From VMDH01 sp038108875 (GTDB taxonomy: Bacteria; Pseudomonadota; Gammaproteobacteria; Magnimaribacterales; D2472), in assembly GCA_038108875.1 (NCBI GenBank), contig JAYNII010000015.1, forward strand, positions 1 through 24,660: a DNA stretch of 24,660 nucleotides, written 5' to 3'. Below are positions 8,505 to 16,856 of the stretch, in pieces; the stretch's first letter is position 1; each line of letters opens with the position of its first letter. The notes under the pieces are model-generated. The model was not told the origin of the DNA. It worked only from the letters and a program-made list of their open reading frames with translations, and searched no databases. A program made the position numbers and the translations under genes.

Positions 8505-9722
8505 GTGACCAATAAACCTCTCAAGGGTGTAAGAGTACTTGATCTTACCCATATGCTATCTGGACCCTATGGCGCCATGATTCTTGCTGATTTAGGCTGC
8601 GATATCATTAAAGTGGAACCCCCGGTTAGCGGAGAAGGAACCAGAAGGTTATTAGAAAACGATCCTAATTTTTCGCACAATGGGGTTGGAGCCTACTTTT
8701 ATACACTTAATAGAAATAAACGAAGCACCGCTATTGATCTCAAGTCAGATGCAGGATTAGAGATTTTTTATGATCTTGTAAAAGTGTCCGATGTGGTTAT
8801 TAGTAATTTCTCAGCAGGCGTTACGAGCAAATTAAAGATCGACTACCCTGCTCTATCTAAAATTAACTCCCAGATTATAACTTGCTGTGTCAGCGGGTTT
8901 GGGGAAGAGGGTCCAAATTACAACCGCCCAGCATTTGATCAAATAGCTCAAGCCTTAGGAGGAGGAATGTCCATCACTGGTAAAAATGCAACAGAACATG
9001 TCAGAGCAGGAATTCCAATCGGAGATCTTGGAGGAGGAATGTTTGCGGTTATGGGAATTCAAGCCGCGCTCATTGCAAGAGCTAACAATGGTTACGGTCA
9101 ACATGTCGATATCTCAATGCTCGATTGTCAAATATCCCTCTTAAACTATATGGCAACTATGTATACCATGTCTGGAATAATTCCTGAACCTATCGGAAAC
9201 TCTCATTTTGTGCACGTTCCATACAATACTTTTCTAACCAAAGACTACCCAATAGTAATTGCGGCAGTTGGTGATCAGTTTTGGCCGAGAATTCTTAAAA
9301 TATTTACCCACCCAGATCTTCAAAACGAAAAATATGCATCCGCATTTGAAAGACAAAAAAACAAAACTTTGATTGAAAAAATATTACAAGAAGAATTACA
9401 AAAACATACTTCCGAGCATTGGTTAAAGCATCTCGAAGATGAAAAAATCCCCTGTGCCAGAGTTAATAACTTTGAACAAGCCTTATCAGACGAGCAAGTA
9501 TTGTTTAGAAACATGGTGGTTGAAATTCCCCACCCTCTAGGAGGTTCCGTTAAAGTGCCAGGCAACCCAATCAAACTCTCTAAGAATAACGAGGAATCTT
9601 TCTCTCACCCACCTCTGCTTGGCGAACATACTTATCAGGTACTTAGTGAATTGCTCAACTATTCAAAAGAGAAGATACAAGACTTAGAAAAAAATGAGAT
9701 AATTAAACTTCATAATGAGTGA
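8505..9722 (+). CDS. Class III (CaiB/BaiF-type) CoA-transferase
   Basis: 405 aa, the normal family length. The N-terminal GVRVLDLTHMLSGPYGAM and LADLGCDIIKVEPP form the conserved Rossmann part. NRNKRSTAIDLKSDAG follows, and the catalytic Asp145 lies in RPAFDQIAQALGGGMSITG, where the family forms its acyl-aspartyl anhydride with CoA transfer. These enzymes move CoA between carboxylic acids in the cytoplasm. The next gene, an HMG-CoA-lyase-family enzyme, overlaps its 3' end by 8 bp, so the pair may activate a branched hydroxy-dicarboxylate such as 3-hydroxy-3-methylglutarate or citramalate and then cleave it; this is inference from context. The GTG start is chosen because the conserved N-terminus begins within a few residues and no other start lies upstream in frame. 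Confidence 0.9.
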   Translation: MTNKPLKGVRVLDLTHMLSGPYGAMILADLGCDIIKVEPPVSGEGTRRLLENDPNFSHNGVGAYFYTLNRNKRSTAIDLKSDAGLEIFYDLVKVSDVVISNFSAGVTSKLKIDYPALSKINSQIITCCVSGFGEEGPNYNRPAFDQIAQALGGGMSITGKNATEHVRAGIPIGDLGGGMFAVMGIQAALIARANNGYGQHVDISMLDCQISLLNYMATMYTMSGIIPEPIGNSHFVHVPYNTFLTKDYPIVIAAVGDQFWPRILKIFTHPDLQNEKYASAFERQKNKTLIEKILQEELQKHTSEHWLKHLEDEKIPCARVNNFEQALSDEQVLFRNMVVEIPHPLGGSVKVPGNPIKLSKNNEESFSHPPLLGEHTYQVLSELLNYSKEKIQDLEKNEIIKLHNE

Positions 9723-10620
9723 CTTTATTTACATAAATGATGTGGGCCCAAGAGATGGCCTTCAAAATCAAACAACTCTATTAGATCCCTCTACTAGAAT
9801 TGAATTAATCAAACTCTTAATCGATGCAGGCATTCCAGGTATAGAAGTTTGTAGCTTTGTGAACCCCAAAGCTGTTCCGGCCATGAGCGGCGCCAAAGAG
9901 ATAGTAGAAGCATTAGATGAGACTGAGGGTTGCGATATTTCCGTACTGGTGCCGAATATGAAAGGATATGAGCTTGCTCGCGATGCAGGGGCTACCACAA
10001 TAACTGTTGTGCCCTCAGCAACAGAAACGATGAACCAAAAAAATATCAATATGTCGTTAGCAGAAACGATGGAGAGCTCAACCAGTATTATAAAAGCTGC
10101 AAACTTGGATGGCCTTAAAACCCGAGCCTACATTTCTGTTGCCTGGGAATGTCCCTTTGAAGGTAAAGTTCCTACAGAAACTGTCCTATCTATTGCAGAA
10201 CAGTTGTTAGAGTCTGGAGCTCAAGAATTGATCTTGGCCGATACGATTGGTGCAACCAATCCTAAGGATGTGGCAACACTTTTTAAAGCAGTCAAAAAAG
10301 TTGTCGATGTTGATATTTTATCTGCTCACTTCCACGACACCAGGGCACTAGGGCTTGCCAATGTTTACGCAGCCATTAATGAGGGTATCAGGAAGTTTGA
10401 TGCCTCTATTGGTGGTCTTGGAGGTTGCCCTTTTGCGCCAGGAGCTGCAGGAAATCTTGCTACGGAAGATCTTGCAAGTATGGCTGCTCAAATGGGATTT
10501 CTTACAAACGTCAATCTTGAAAAATTACTCATAGCGGTAGATTTTATTTCTAAAAAATTAGGTCGTGAAATGGGGGGGAGAATGACCCCTTGGTTCAAAA
10601 AGAACTCTCAAATTCATTAA
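9715..10620 (+). CDS. Hydroxymethylglutaryl-CoA lyase family protein
   Basis: 301 aa TIM-barrel lyase of the HMG-CoA lyase (MvaB/HMGL-like) family, which cleaves 3-hydroxy-3-methylglutaryl-CoA to acetyl-CoA and acetoacetate. The N-terminal substrate motif NDVGPRDGLQNQ (Arg13, Asp14), the metal-ligand histidines His205 and His207 (SAHFHDTRALGLANV) and the active-site Cys238 loop GGLGGCPFAPGAAGNLATED are all intact. The gene overlaps the CoA-transferase by 8 bp and has no clear ribosome site, so it is probably translated by coupling. The upstream CoA-transferase would supply its acyl-CoA substrate. Related lyases cleave citramalyl-CoA or longer 3-hydroxyacyl-CoAs, so the substrate is not certain, although the residues fit HMG-CoA well. 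Confidence 0.88.
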   Translation: MSDFIYINDVGPRDGLQNQTTLLDPSTRIELIKLLIDAGIPGIEVCSFVNPKAVPAMSGAKEIVEALDETEGCDISVLVPNMKGYELARDAGATTITVVPSATETMNQKNINMSLAETMESSTSIIKAANLDGLKTRAYISVAWECPFEGKVPTETVLSIAEQLLESGAQELILADTIGATNPKDVATLFKAVKKVVDVDILSAHFHDTRALGLANVYAAINEGIRKFDASIGGLGGCPFAPGAAGNLATEDLASMAAQMGFLTNVNLEKLLIAVDFISKKLGREMGGRMTPWFKKNSQIH

Positions 10621-10625
10621 CACAT

Positions 10626-11390
10626 ATGTCAAAAAAAATTAAACCTGATTACGCTTATCTCAATAGGAAGTTTATGGAGGGAACAGATGCTCGCCCTCTT
10701 AGAATTCTATCGGAATATTTGTTACCGGATCAGCAATTTAAAAAAGAAGGCATTGAAAACATGCTGGTTTTTTTTGGCTCCGCTAGAGCACCGTCACCGG
10801 AAGACGCAAAAAAACTTAAACAAAAAAACCCTAAAGACCCAAAACTGAAGTTAGTTAAATATTACGAAGCTGCAGAAAATCTAGCTTTTAAGCTCGCAAA
10901 ATGGAACCAAGATACCTTTGGCTACAATAAGTACTGTGTATGCAGTGGCGCAGGTCCAGGAATTATGATGGCAGCTAACAGAGGGGCACATAATGCAGGA
11001 GCTAAAACTATCGGCTTGAGCATTGAGTTACCTTTTGAAAATGTTCACAATCCTTATGTAAGCAAAGAATTATCCTTCAATTTTCATTACTTCTTTATGA
11101 GAAAATTTTGGTTTGCCTATCGTAGCGAAGCTCTGATTGTCATGCCCGGTGGTTTTGGAACCATGGACGAACTCTTTGAAATGTTGACTTTGATTCAAAC
11201 TCATAAAATAACTAAAAAATTTCCTATCGTGTTATTTGGTAAAAAATTCTGGACAGACTTTATCAACACCAGCGTGTTAAAGAAATACGGAGTAATAAGC
11301 AGTCAAGACTTGGATTGCTTGTTTTATACAGACTCAGTCAATGAGGCTTTTACATATATCACCAATGCTATTCTTACCAAAAATGCATAA
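10626..11390 (+). CDS. LOG-family (TIGR00730-type) nucleotide phosphoribohydrolase
   Basis: 254 aa Rossmann-fold protein of the LOG family, formerly annotated as lysine decarboxylase. The family hallmark PGGFGTMDELFE (174-185, catalytic Glu182) and the partner Arg159 in FMRKFWF are present, together with SGAGPGIMMAANRGA in the nucleotide-binding half. Characterised relatives remove the ribose-5-phosphate from cytokinin or purine/pyrimidine monophosphates. I use the ATG at 10626, 5 nt after the lyase stop. An upstream in-frame TTG (10590) would overlap the lyase and adds residues unlike the family. No strong ribosome site is present. Its 3' end overlaps the amidase start by 8 bp. Its role inside a CoA-thioester operon is unclear. 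Confidence 0.85.
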   Translation: MSKKIKPDYAYLNRKFMEGTDARPLRILSEYLLPDQQFKKEGIENMLVFFGSARAPSPEDAKKLKQKNPKDPKLKLVKYYEAAENLAFKLAKWNQDTFGYNKYCVCSGAGPGIMMAANRGAHNAGAKTIGLSIELPFENVHNPYVSKELSFNFHYFFMRKFWFAYRSEALIVMPGGFGTMDELFEMLTLIQTHKITKKFPIVLFGKKFWTDFINTSVLKKYGVISSQDLDCLFYTDSVNEAFTYITNAILTKNA

Positions 11391-12777
11391 AAGTTTATAT
11401 TTAATTTTACTAAGCTTTTTAGTTTCCAACTGCTCCGATGGATCACACCAATATAATGATATTAAGAGCGCTGCTGAAAAATATCGTGCTTACAACGCGA
11501 TTACTTTCCTGGCCGACTCGAGTCAACTTTCTGACAATCAGCAACTCGTCTTCATTAAGGACAACATAGACCTAGTTGGAGCCCCCAACACTGCAGGATC
11601 AATTGCTTTATTAGACAATATACCCTCCCAAGATGCCTTCTTGGTTTCAAAGATGCATTCGTCTGGATACGCAGTTGCGGGTAAAACCAATCTTTCTGAA
11701 TGGGCGAATTTTAGATCTTTCAATTCCATTAGCGGTTGGTCTAGCGTTGCTGGTCAAACTTTGCATTTTATGGGAGATGACTACAATCCCTGTGGTTCCT
11801 CCTCTGGTTCAGCGGTAGTAGTTGCCTTAAAAATTGTGAAAGCTGCCATAGGCACAGAGACTAACGGCTCAATCAGTTGTCCAGCATCGGTTAACGGTAT
11901 TGTGGGTATCAAGCCTACGGTTGGTCTGGTAAGCAGAACTGGAATCATCCCAATCTCTCCCACCCAAGATACTGCAGGACCGATGGCCATAAATGTCACG
12001 GAGGCTGCTAAATTGTTGAGCGCGATTTCAGGGCCTGATCCTAAAGATCCTCAAACTTTAACCCGACCAGAAAATTTTCAAGATAATTTTTTACCGGACT
12101 TAGTTAATCTTCCCCTGTACGGGAAAAAGTTTGGACTTCTGCCAAGTGGAGAAAATGACACAGAAGCCCTAAGATTGCTTGAGCGAATCCAAACCCTTAT
12201 TAGCCAACAAGGTGGAACCATTATTAAAATAGAGCAACCTCCTTATCCAGGAGATGAAGAGCTTGTTATCTTGCTTTACGAATTTAAACATGCCCTTGAA
12301 GCATATTTAAGCTCATCAAATGCCAGTATTAAATCTTTAAAAGCATTGATGGAATTTAATCAACTGAACGCCGATTTGGTCATGCCTTACTTTGATCAAA
12401 GTATTTTTGAAGCATCGCTAAAGGCAGCAGAGGACTCCGAAACCTATGAGTCCTCTCTTGCGATTGCTTTAGAAAGTGCTACGAATTTTATTAACTCAGC
12501 TATTGATGATAATGAATTGGTAGCCTTAATTGGCTTAACCAGGGGTCCGGCCTGGAAAATTGATTCGGTTAAAGGCGATGATGGAGCTTTGCAAGATTAC
12601 CCAGCTTGGGGTAACGGTGGCTTTTCAGCAATTGCAGGCACCCCACATATTACCATTCCATTTGGTGAAGCTTATGGCCTCCCCATCGGCTTATCCCTGA
12701 TGGGTAAAGCCTGGTCAGATCATGAGCTTGTCCAGCTTGCATTCACACTGGAAAGCATTCTAGCTAAATCTAATTAA
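11383..12777 (+). CDS. Amidase-signature hydrolase with lipoprotein-like signal, peptide-amidase-like
   Basis: 464 aa amidase-signature enzyme with the Ser-cisSer-Lys triad: Lys59 (FIKDNIDLVG), Ser139 (NPCGSSSGSA) and nucleophile Ser163 (GTETNGSISCPAS). The GTET-GSI-CPA form resembles secreted peptide amidases more than the GatA/indoleacetamide type. The N-terminus MHKSLYLILLSFLVSNCSDGS is a typical signal with Cys17 followed by a polar linker, suggesting a lipoprotein. The residue before Cys is Asn, unusual for a lipobox, so simple secretion is an alternative. I choose the ATG at 11383, which overlaps the LOG stop by 8 bp, because the longer reading from 11341 would bury the signal peptide. 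The last 8 bp overlap the convergent malate synthase gene. Likely substrates are periplasmic amides. Confidence 0.87.
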   Translation: MHKSLYLILLSFLVSNCSDGSHQYNDIKSAAEKYRAYNAITFLADSSQLSDNQQLVFIKDNIDLVGAPNTAGSIALLDNIPSQDAFLVSKMHSSGYAVAGKTNLSEWANFRSFNSISGWSSVAGQTLHFMGDDYNPCGSSSGSAVVVALKIVKAAIGTETNGSISCPASVNGIVGIKPTVGLVSRTGIIPISPTQDTAGPMAINVTEAAKLLSAISGPDPKDPQTLTRPENFQDNFLPDLVNLPLYGKKFGLLPSGENDTEALRLLERIQTLISQQGGTIIKIEQPPYPGDEELVILLYEFKHALEAYLSSSNASIKSLKALMEFNQLNADLVMPYFDQSIFEASLKAAEDSETYESSLAIALESATNFINSAIDDNELVALIGLTRGPAWKIDSVKGDDGALQDYPAWGNGGFSAIAGTPHITIPFGEAYGLPIGLSLMGKAWSDHELVQLAFTLESILAKSN

Positions 12778-14914
12778 ATTTTTTTCTTTGAATTCGATAG
12801 CTATGCAGTAAAGGTTCAGTGTAACCATTGGGTTGTTCAGTACCATTAAAGACTAAATCACATGCTGCTTGAAATGCAAACCCGGTAAAGCCTGGAGACA
12901 TATTTTGATATCCAGGATCTCCTGCATTTTGAGCATCCACAATGACAGCCATTTTTTTCATGGTTTCCATGACTTGATCTTTTGATACGATGCCATGTTT
13001 TAACCAATTGGTTATATGTTGGGAAGAAATTCTGCAGGTCGCCCTATCCTCCATCAATCCTACATTATTTATATCTGGTACTTTAGAACAGCCAACACCC
13101 TGATCAATCCATCGGACAACATACCCTAAAATGCCCTGCGCGTTGTTCTCAAGCTCTGAGCGAATTAGATTATCAGCAATCTCATGCCTTAATAGAGGAA
13201 TCGTCAGCACATCGTCCAAAGAAGCTGTATTTCGCTGTTTGAGTGTTTGTTGATGTTTTAAGACATCTATTTCGTGGTAATGCATGGCATGCAGAGTTGC
13301 AGCGGTTGGCGAAGGTACCCACGCGCAATTCGCACCAGCAGAAGGATGGCCAATTTTAGTTTGGTACATTTCCTGTAACTCATCGGGTTTGGGCCACATA
13401 CCCTTTCCAATTTGTGCGCGACCGGAGAACCCGCACTTAAGCCCAATATCAACGTTCCTGTCCTCATAGGCCTGGATCCATCGTGAAGCCTTCATCTCTT
13501 GCTTAGGAATCATTGGACCCGCTTGCATAGAAGTATGGATCTCATCCCCCGTTCTATCTAAAAACCCCGTGTTGATAAAAATCACTCTCTCTTTAGCTCG
13601 ACGAATTGATTCTTTAAGATTGAGAGAGGTTCTTCTCTCTTCATCCATTATTCCAATTTTTACGGTTCCAATTTCTAAACCTAAAAGCCTCTCCACAGCA
13701 GAAAAAATATTACACGTTAGGGAAACTTCATCGGGTCCATGCATTTTAGGTTTAACAATATAAACACTGCCAGTTCTGGAGTTTTGAAACCTACCTAACT
13801 TATTTAAATCATGCACAGCAATCAGTACAGTAAAGAAAGCATCCATCAAGCCTTCGGAAATTTCGTTGCCATTTAACAACACTGCATTGGTAGTCATCAG
13901 GTGTCCAACATTCCTGACAAGCATCAAACTTCTACCCGACAAAGTAAAAGAATCGCCATTTGGGTTAGAAAAAATCTTATCCTCTGCCAAGGTCCTAGTT
14001 AGTTCTTTGCCTGCTTTATGAAAGCTTTCTGATAAGTTGCCTTTCATCAAACCCAACCAATTTCGATACACAGCAATTTTGTCAAAAACATCTACCGCTG
14101 CCACTGAATCCTCGCAATCTTGAATCGTGGTAATTGCACTTTCCAAAAGAATATCTTTAACATGAGCAGGATCATCTGCACCGATAACATGATTGGGATC
14201 AATAAGAATTTCCACATGCAAATTGTTATTTCTCAGTAATATCGATGAAGGAGAATCGATGCTACCGGTGTAACCCACAAATTGCTTTAAATTAACTAAC
14301 TCAAACAATTCTGTTTTAAATTCCATAACCAACTTATGGTTTTTTACAAAATATTTAGTGACCTCGGCGTGACTTCCCTTGCTGAGAGGAAAATATTGAT
14401 CCAAAAAATGCTTAGCAAATGCAATCACCTTATTGCCCCGAATAGGATTATAAGAGCCACTTTTCTCCGCTCCATCGTCTTCGCTAATCATGTCGGTACC
14501 GTAAAGAGCATCGAATAGACTACCCCATCTTGCATTAGCGGCATTAAGTGCAAATCTTGCATTCATGACGGGGACGACCAATTGCGGACCTGCGATGGTT
14601 GAAATTTCTGGATCTACATTTTGGGGATTGATAATAAAATCCTCTCCTTCTTCCTCTAAATAACCAATTTCTATAAGGAAAGATTTATAACTTTGAAAAT
14701 CCTCAGCACTGTTCTCTTTATGCCAATTATCTAATCTCGATTGAAAAGCATCTCGCTTTGCCAAAGCTGAATCCAATTGAGGTGAAAACTCCTCAACAAT
14801 ATCTGAAAATCCTTCAAGCAATTCCCTAGCGGAGTAACTTAGATCTGGAAGAACTTCATCTTCTAGAAAATTTACTAAATTATCATCCACGGAAATTTTC
14901 TTGAATGTATTCAT
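12770..14914 (-). CDS. glcB: Malate synthase G
   Basis: 714 aa, close to the 723 aa of E. coli GlcB, condensing glyoxylate and acetyl-CoA to malate in the glyoxylate/glycolate route. The active-site residues align with constant small offsets: Arg334 (VRNVGHLMTTN), Glu425 (IMDEERRTS), Asp453 (GFLDRTGDEIHTSMQAGPM) and catalytic Asp623 (LMEDRATCRISSQHI). KMHGPDEV and CAWVPSPTAATLHAMHYHEIDV are also typical of isoform G. The ATG has an AAGGG ribosome site 4 nt upstream. It is a single-gene unit divergent from the PLP enzyme, and its 3' end overlaps the convergent amidase by 8 bp. No isocitrate lyase or glycolate oxidase gene is in the window, so the source of glyoxylate is not shown here. Confidence 0.97.
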   Translation of the reverse strand: MNTFKKISVDDNLVNFLEDEVLPDLSYSARELLEGFSDIVEEFSPQLDSALAKRDAFQSRLDNWHKENSAEDFQSYKSFLIEIGYLEEEGEDFIINPQNVDPEISTIAGPQLVVPVMNARFALNAANARWGSLFDALYGTDMISEDDGAEKSGSYNPIRGNKVIAFAKHFLDQYFPLSKGSHAEVTKYFVKNHKLVMEFKTELFELVNLKQFVGYTGSIDSPSSILLRNNNLHVEILIDPNHVIGADDPAHVKDILLESAITTIQDCEDSVAAVDVFDKIAVYRNWLGLMKGNLSESFHKAGKELTRTLAEDKIFSNPNGDSFTLSGRSLMLVRNVGHLMTTNAVLLNGNEISEGLMDAFFTVLIAVHDLNKLGRFQNSRTGSVYIVKPKMHGPDEVSLTCNIFSAVERLLGLEIGTVKIGIMDEERRTSLNLKESIRRAKERVIFINTGFLDRTGDEIHTSMQAGPMIPKQEMKASRWIQAYEDRNVDIGLKCGFSGRAQIGKGMWPKPDELQEMYQTKIGHPSAGANCAWVPSPTAATLHAMHYHEIDVLKHQQTLKQRNTASLDDVLTIPLLRHEIADNLIRSELENNAQGILGYVVRWIDQGVGCSKVPDINNVGLMEDRATCRISSQHITNWLKHGIVSKDQVMETMKKMAVIVDAQNAGDPGYQNMSPGFTGFAFQAACDLVFNGTEQPNGYTEPLLHSYRIQRKKFN

Positions 14915-14996
14915 AAGCCCTTAATCATACCGAGATTTTAAATTTAATGCAGGTAAATGCTTTATCCAATAAAATCTCTAAACCAATACAAATTCT

Positions 14997-16160
14997 ATGA
15001 ATAAATTCATCACCCATCTTGAATGCTCCCTAACTCAAGAAAAATATCCCAAAGACACAGTTTTAGAACTCTCGGATGCAGGCAGACCCTTGCTGGTTAA
15101 ATACGATCTAAATGCAATATCAAAAACTTTTACTAAGAATTCATTTAAAAACTCAGCTCTTCCTGGTTTTTGGAAGTACCTTCCCCTTCTGCCTATCACC
15201 AACGCAGAATCTATAATTTCCTTAGGTGAAAGCATTACTCCCCTAATTGATCTAAGCCCTGAATACCCCAGTGTAGAAGTGCTAATAAAAGATGAAGGCA
15301 GACTTCCTACCGGATCTTTTAAAGCTAGGGGTTTGGCTTTAGCGGTAGCCATGGCTAAAGAGTTTAAACTTAAACACCTTGCTATTCCTACCAATGGCAA
15401 TGCAGGAGCTGCGCTCGCTGCATACGCTAGCAGAGCTGGACTCAAAAGCAGTGTATTTTGCCCAAAAGATACACCGCAAATCAATATTTTAGAGACAAAA
15501 TTACAAGGAGCTGAAACCTTCCTTATCGATGGCCTAATAAACGATTGCGGGAAAATAGTTTTAGAAGGAAAACAGTCTCATGGCTGGTTTGACGTTTCAA
15601 CTTTAAAGGAACCCTATAGGCTTGAAGGCAAAAAAACTATGGGTTTGGAACTAGCAGAGCAACTTGATTGGAAACTACCTGATGCCATTTTTTATCCCAC
15701 CGGAGGTGGTACAGGGCTGATCGGAATGTGGAAGGCCTTTCATGAAATGCATGCAATGGGATGGATTGAAAAACCGTTTCCTAGAATGTACGCGGTACAA
15801 TCAACGGGATGCGCTCCCATTGTAAAGGCGTTTCATCAACGAGAAAGGTTTGCAGAATTATGGCAAGCTCCCTCTGCTCAACCTTGGGGTATACGGGTCC
15901 CAGTAGCGGTAGGAGATTTTCTTATTTTAGATGCCATCTACGAGTCTAATGGAGCAGCGCTGGCTGTAGAGGATGCAGCTGTGATTAATAAAAGAAATGA
16001 ATTGGCTCAAAAAGGCATTATGTTATGCCCTGAAGGAGCAGCTACTGCACTTGCACTAGATTATGCTTTGCAAAAGGGTGACGTTGGTCCAAACGAAAGA
16101 GTGGTGTTATTTAATTGTGCAACTGGCTTGAAGTATCCAATGCCCCCGCTAACCAATTAA
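14997..16160 (+). CDS. Threonine synthase-like PLP-dependent enzyme
   Basis: 387 aa fold-type II PLP enzyme. The start MNKFITHLECSLT and LSDAGRPLLVKYDL follow the threonine synthase pattern seen in archaeal/actinobacterial-type enzymes. The PLP Lys109 lies in LPTGSFKARG, PTNGNAGAALAAYASRAG binds substrate, and the phosphate loop is YPTGGGTGLIGMW. The family converts O-phosphohomoserine to threonine, but related members are dehydratases or act on other beta/gamma-substituted amino acids. The Cys-rich zinc-like N-terminal motif of classic enzymes is reduced to a single Cys10. No homoserine kinase or dehydrogenase lies nearby, so thrC is not assigned. The upstream region to the divergent glcB is only 82 bp, with no clear Shine-Dalgarno. 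The 3' end overlaps the convergent membrane-protein gene by 12 bp. Confidence 0.8.
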   Translation: MNKFITHLECSLTQEKYPKDTVLELSDAGRPLLVKYDLNAISKTFTKNSFKNSALPGFWKYLPLLPITNAESIISLGESITPLIDLSPEYPSVEVLIKDEGRLPTGSFKARGLALAVAMAKEFKLKHLAIPTNGNAGAALAAYASRAGLKSSVFCPKDTPQINILETKLQGAETFLIDGLINDCGKIVLEGKQSHGWFDVSTLKEPYRLEGKKTMGLELAEQLDWKLPDAIFYPTGGGTGLIGMWKAFHEMHAMGWIEKPFPRMYAVQSTGCAPIVKAFHQRERFAELWQAPSAQPWGIRVPVAVGDFLILDAIYESNGAALAVEDAAVINKRNELAQKGIMLCPEGAATALALDYALQKGDVGPNERVVLFNCATGLKYPMPPLTN

Positions 16161-16832
16161 TTCTTTATACAACCTTTCAAAGGCATAGCTAAAAGAAAAA
16201 ATCGTTGCTACCGAAAGTAAAGCTATTAATTTCTGAGCTACAACTTGTGCAACCATTGCTTCCGCAGTGCTTCTTGGGTCTGCAGCAAAGATCTGAAAAA
16301 TTACATAAGCCAAGGTTCCGAGTAAATAAGCCAAACCAATAAAAAAATAATTTCTGGGCAGGTTCATATACTTAAATGCCAGCAAATAACAGAATGCTCC
16401 TGGGAGGATAATCCTAAATCCATTGACTGCAAAAAACACGTGTGCATCAAAGTATAAATCAGCTGGAGTAAAGGCTACGCCTACGAAAAAAAGCGAACCT
16501 ATGACAAAAAATATTGAACCAAGATATGCCATTCTGTAGGCTTTTTTACTCGTACTAAATAATCGTGGAACAAAAGTAAAGGCTACTGCCATAAGCCCAT
16601 ATCCACTCATAGCTAAAATGAATAAATGAAGAGAAATATATTTTTCTCCTCCTAATCTAGTTTTATAAAGACCAAGCTCGCTAATAAAATTCTGAGTAAA
16701 TATATATCCTTGGGTGAAATGATCATGCAGCGTACCTCCGGGATAAAAAAACATACTTAACCCCAAGCAAGTTACAAAAAAAATTGGGAAGAATCTAATC
16801 GCTGATACGGACCAAAAAAACGAATTTTTCAT
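16149..16832 (-). CDS. Six-helix integral membrane protein, DUF998-like
   Basis: 227 aa, mostly hydrophobic, with about six predicted transmembrane helices (roughly residues 8-28, 68-86, 99-120, 127-150, 159-180, 197-217). A conserved-looking segment FTQNFISELGLYKT after the first helix recalls DUF998 membrane proteins, whose function is not established. The ATG at 16832 is preceded by a three-codon ORF (16840) that carries the good ribosome site. The gene lies 24 nt downstream of the FG-GAP gene on the same strand and may be cotranscribed with it. Its 3' end overlaps the PLP enzyme gene by 12 bp. Assignment to DUF998 is by pattern only. Confidence 0.7.
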   Translation of the reverse strand: MKNSFFWSVSAIRFFPIFFVTCLGLSMFFYPGGTLHDHFTQGYIFTQNFISELGLYKTRLGGEKYISLHLFILAMSGYGLMAVAFTFVPRLFSTSKKAYRMAYLGSIFFVIGSLFFVGVAFTPADLYFDAHVFFAVNGFRIILPGAFCYLLAFKYMNLPRNYFFIGLAYLLGTLAYVIFQIFAADPRSTAEAMVAQVVAQKLIALLSVATIFSFSYAFERLYKELIG

Positions 16833-16850
16833 CGGAGCATTCTACTCCTT
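16829..16850 (-). promoter_or_regulatory. Ribosome site with three-codon leader ORF (M-L-R-stop) ahead of the DUF998-like gene
   Basis: On the minus strand AAGGAG (16850-16845) is placed 4 nt before an ATG at 16840 that reads ATG CTC CGA TGA. Its TGA overlaps the ATG of the membrane protein (ATGA, 16832-16829). The same ribosome site is 12 nt from the gene's own ATG, which is too far for normal use. Translation of the gene may therefore be coupled to this mini-ORF. Confidence 0.35.
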
Positions 16851-16856
16851 TGAAAG

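Noticed and set aside
15035..15484. 149-codon minus-strand ORF opposite the PLP enzyme
   Set aside because: It lies entirely inside a well-supported gene in another frame, has no recognisable motif and is best explained as an antisense shadow.
12770..16160. Part of the beta-hydroxyaspartate cycle (malate synthase with a PLP lyase)
   Set aside because: No aldolase, iminosuccinate reductase or aspartate-glyoxylate aminotransferase is nearby, and the PLP enzyme looks like threonine synthase rather than the dehydratase.
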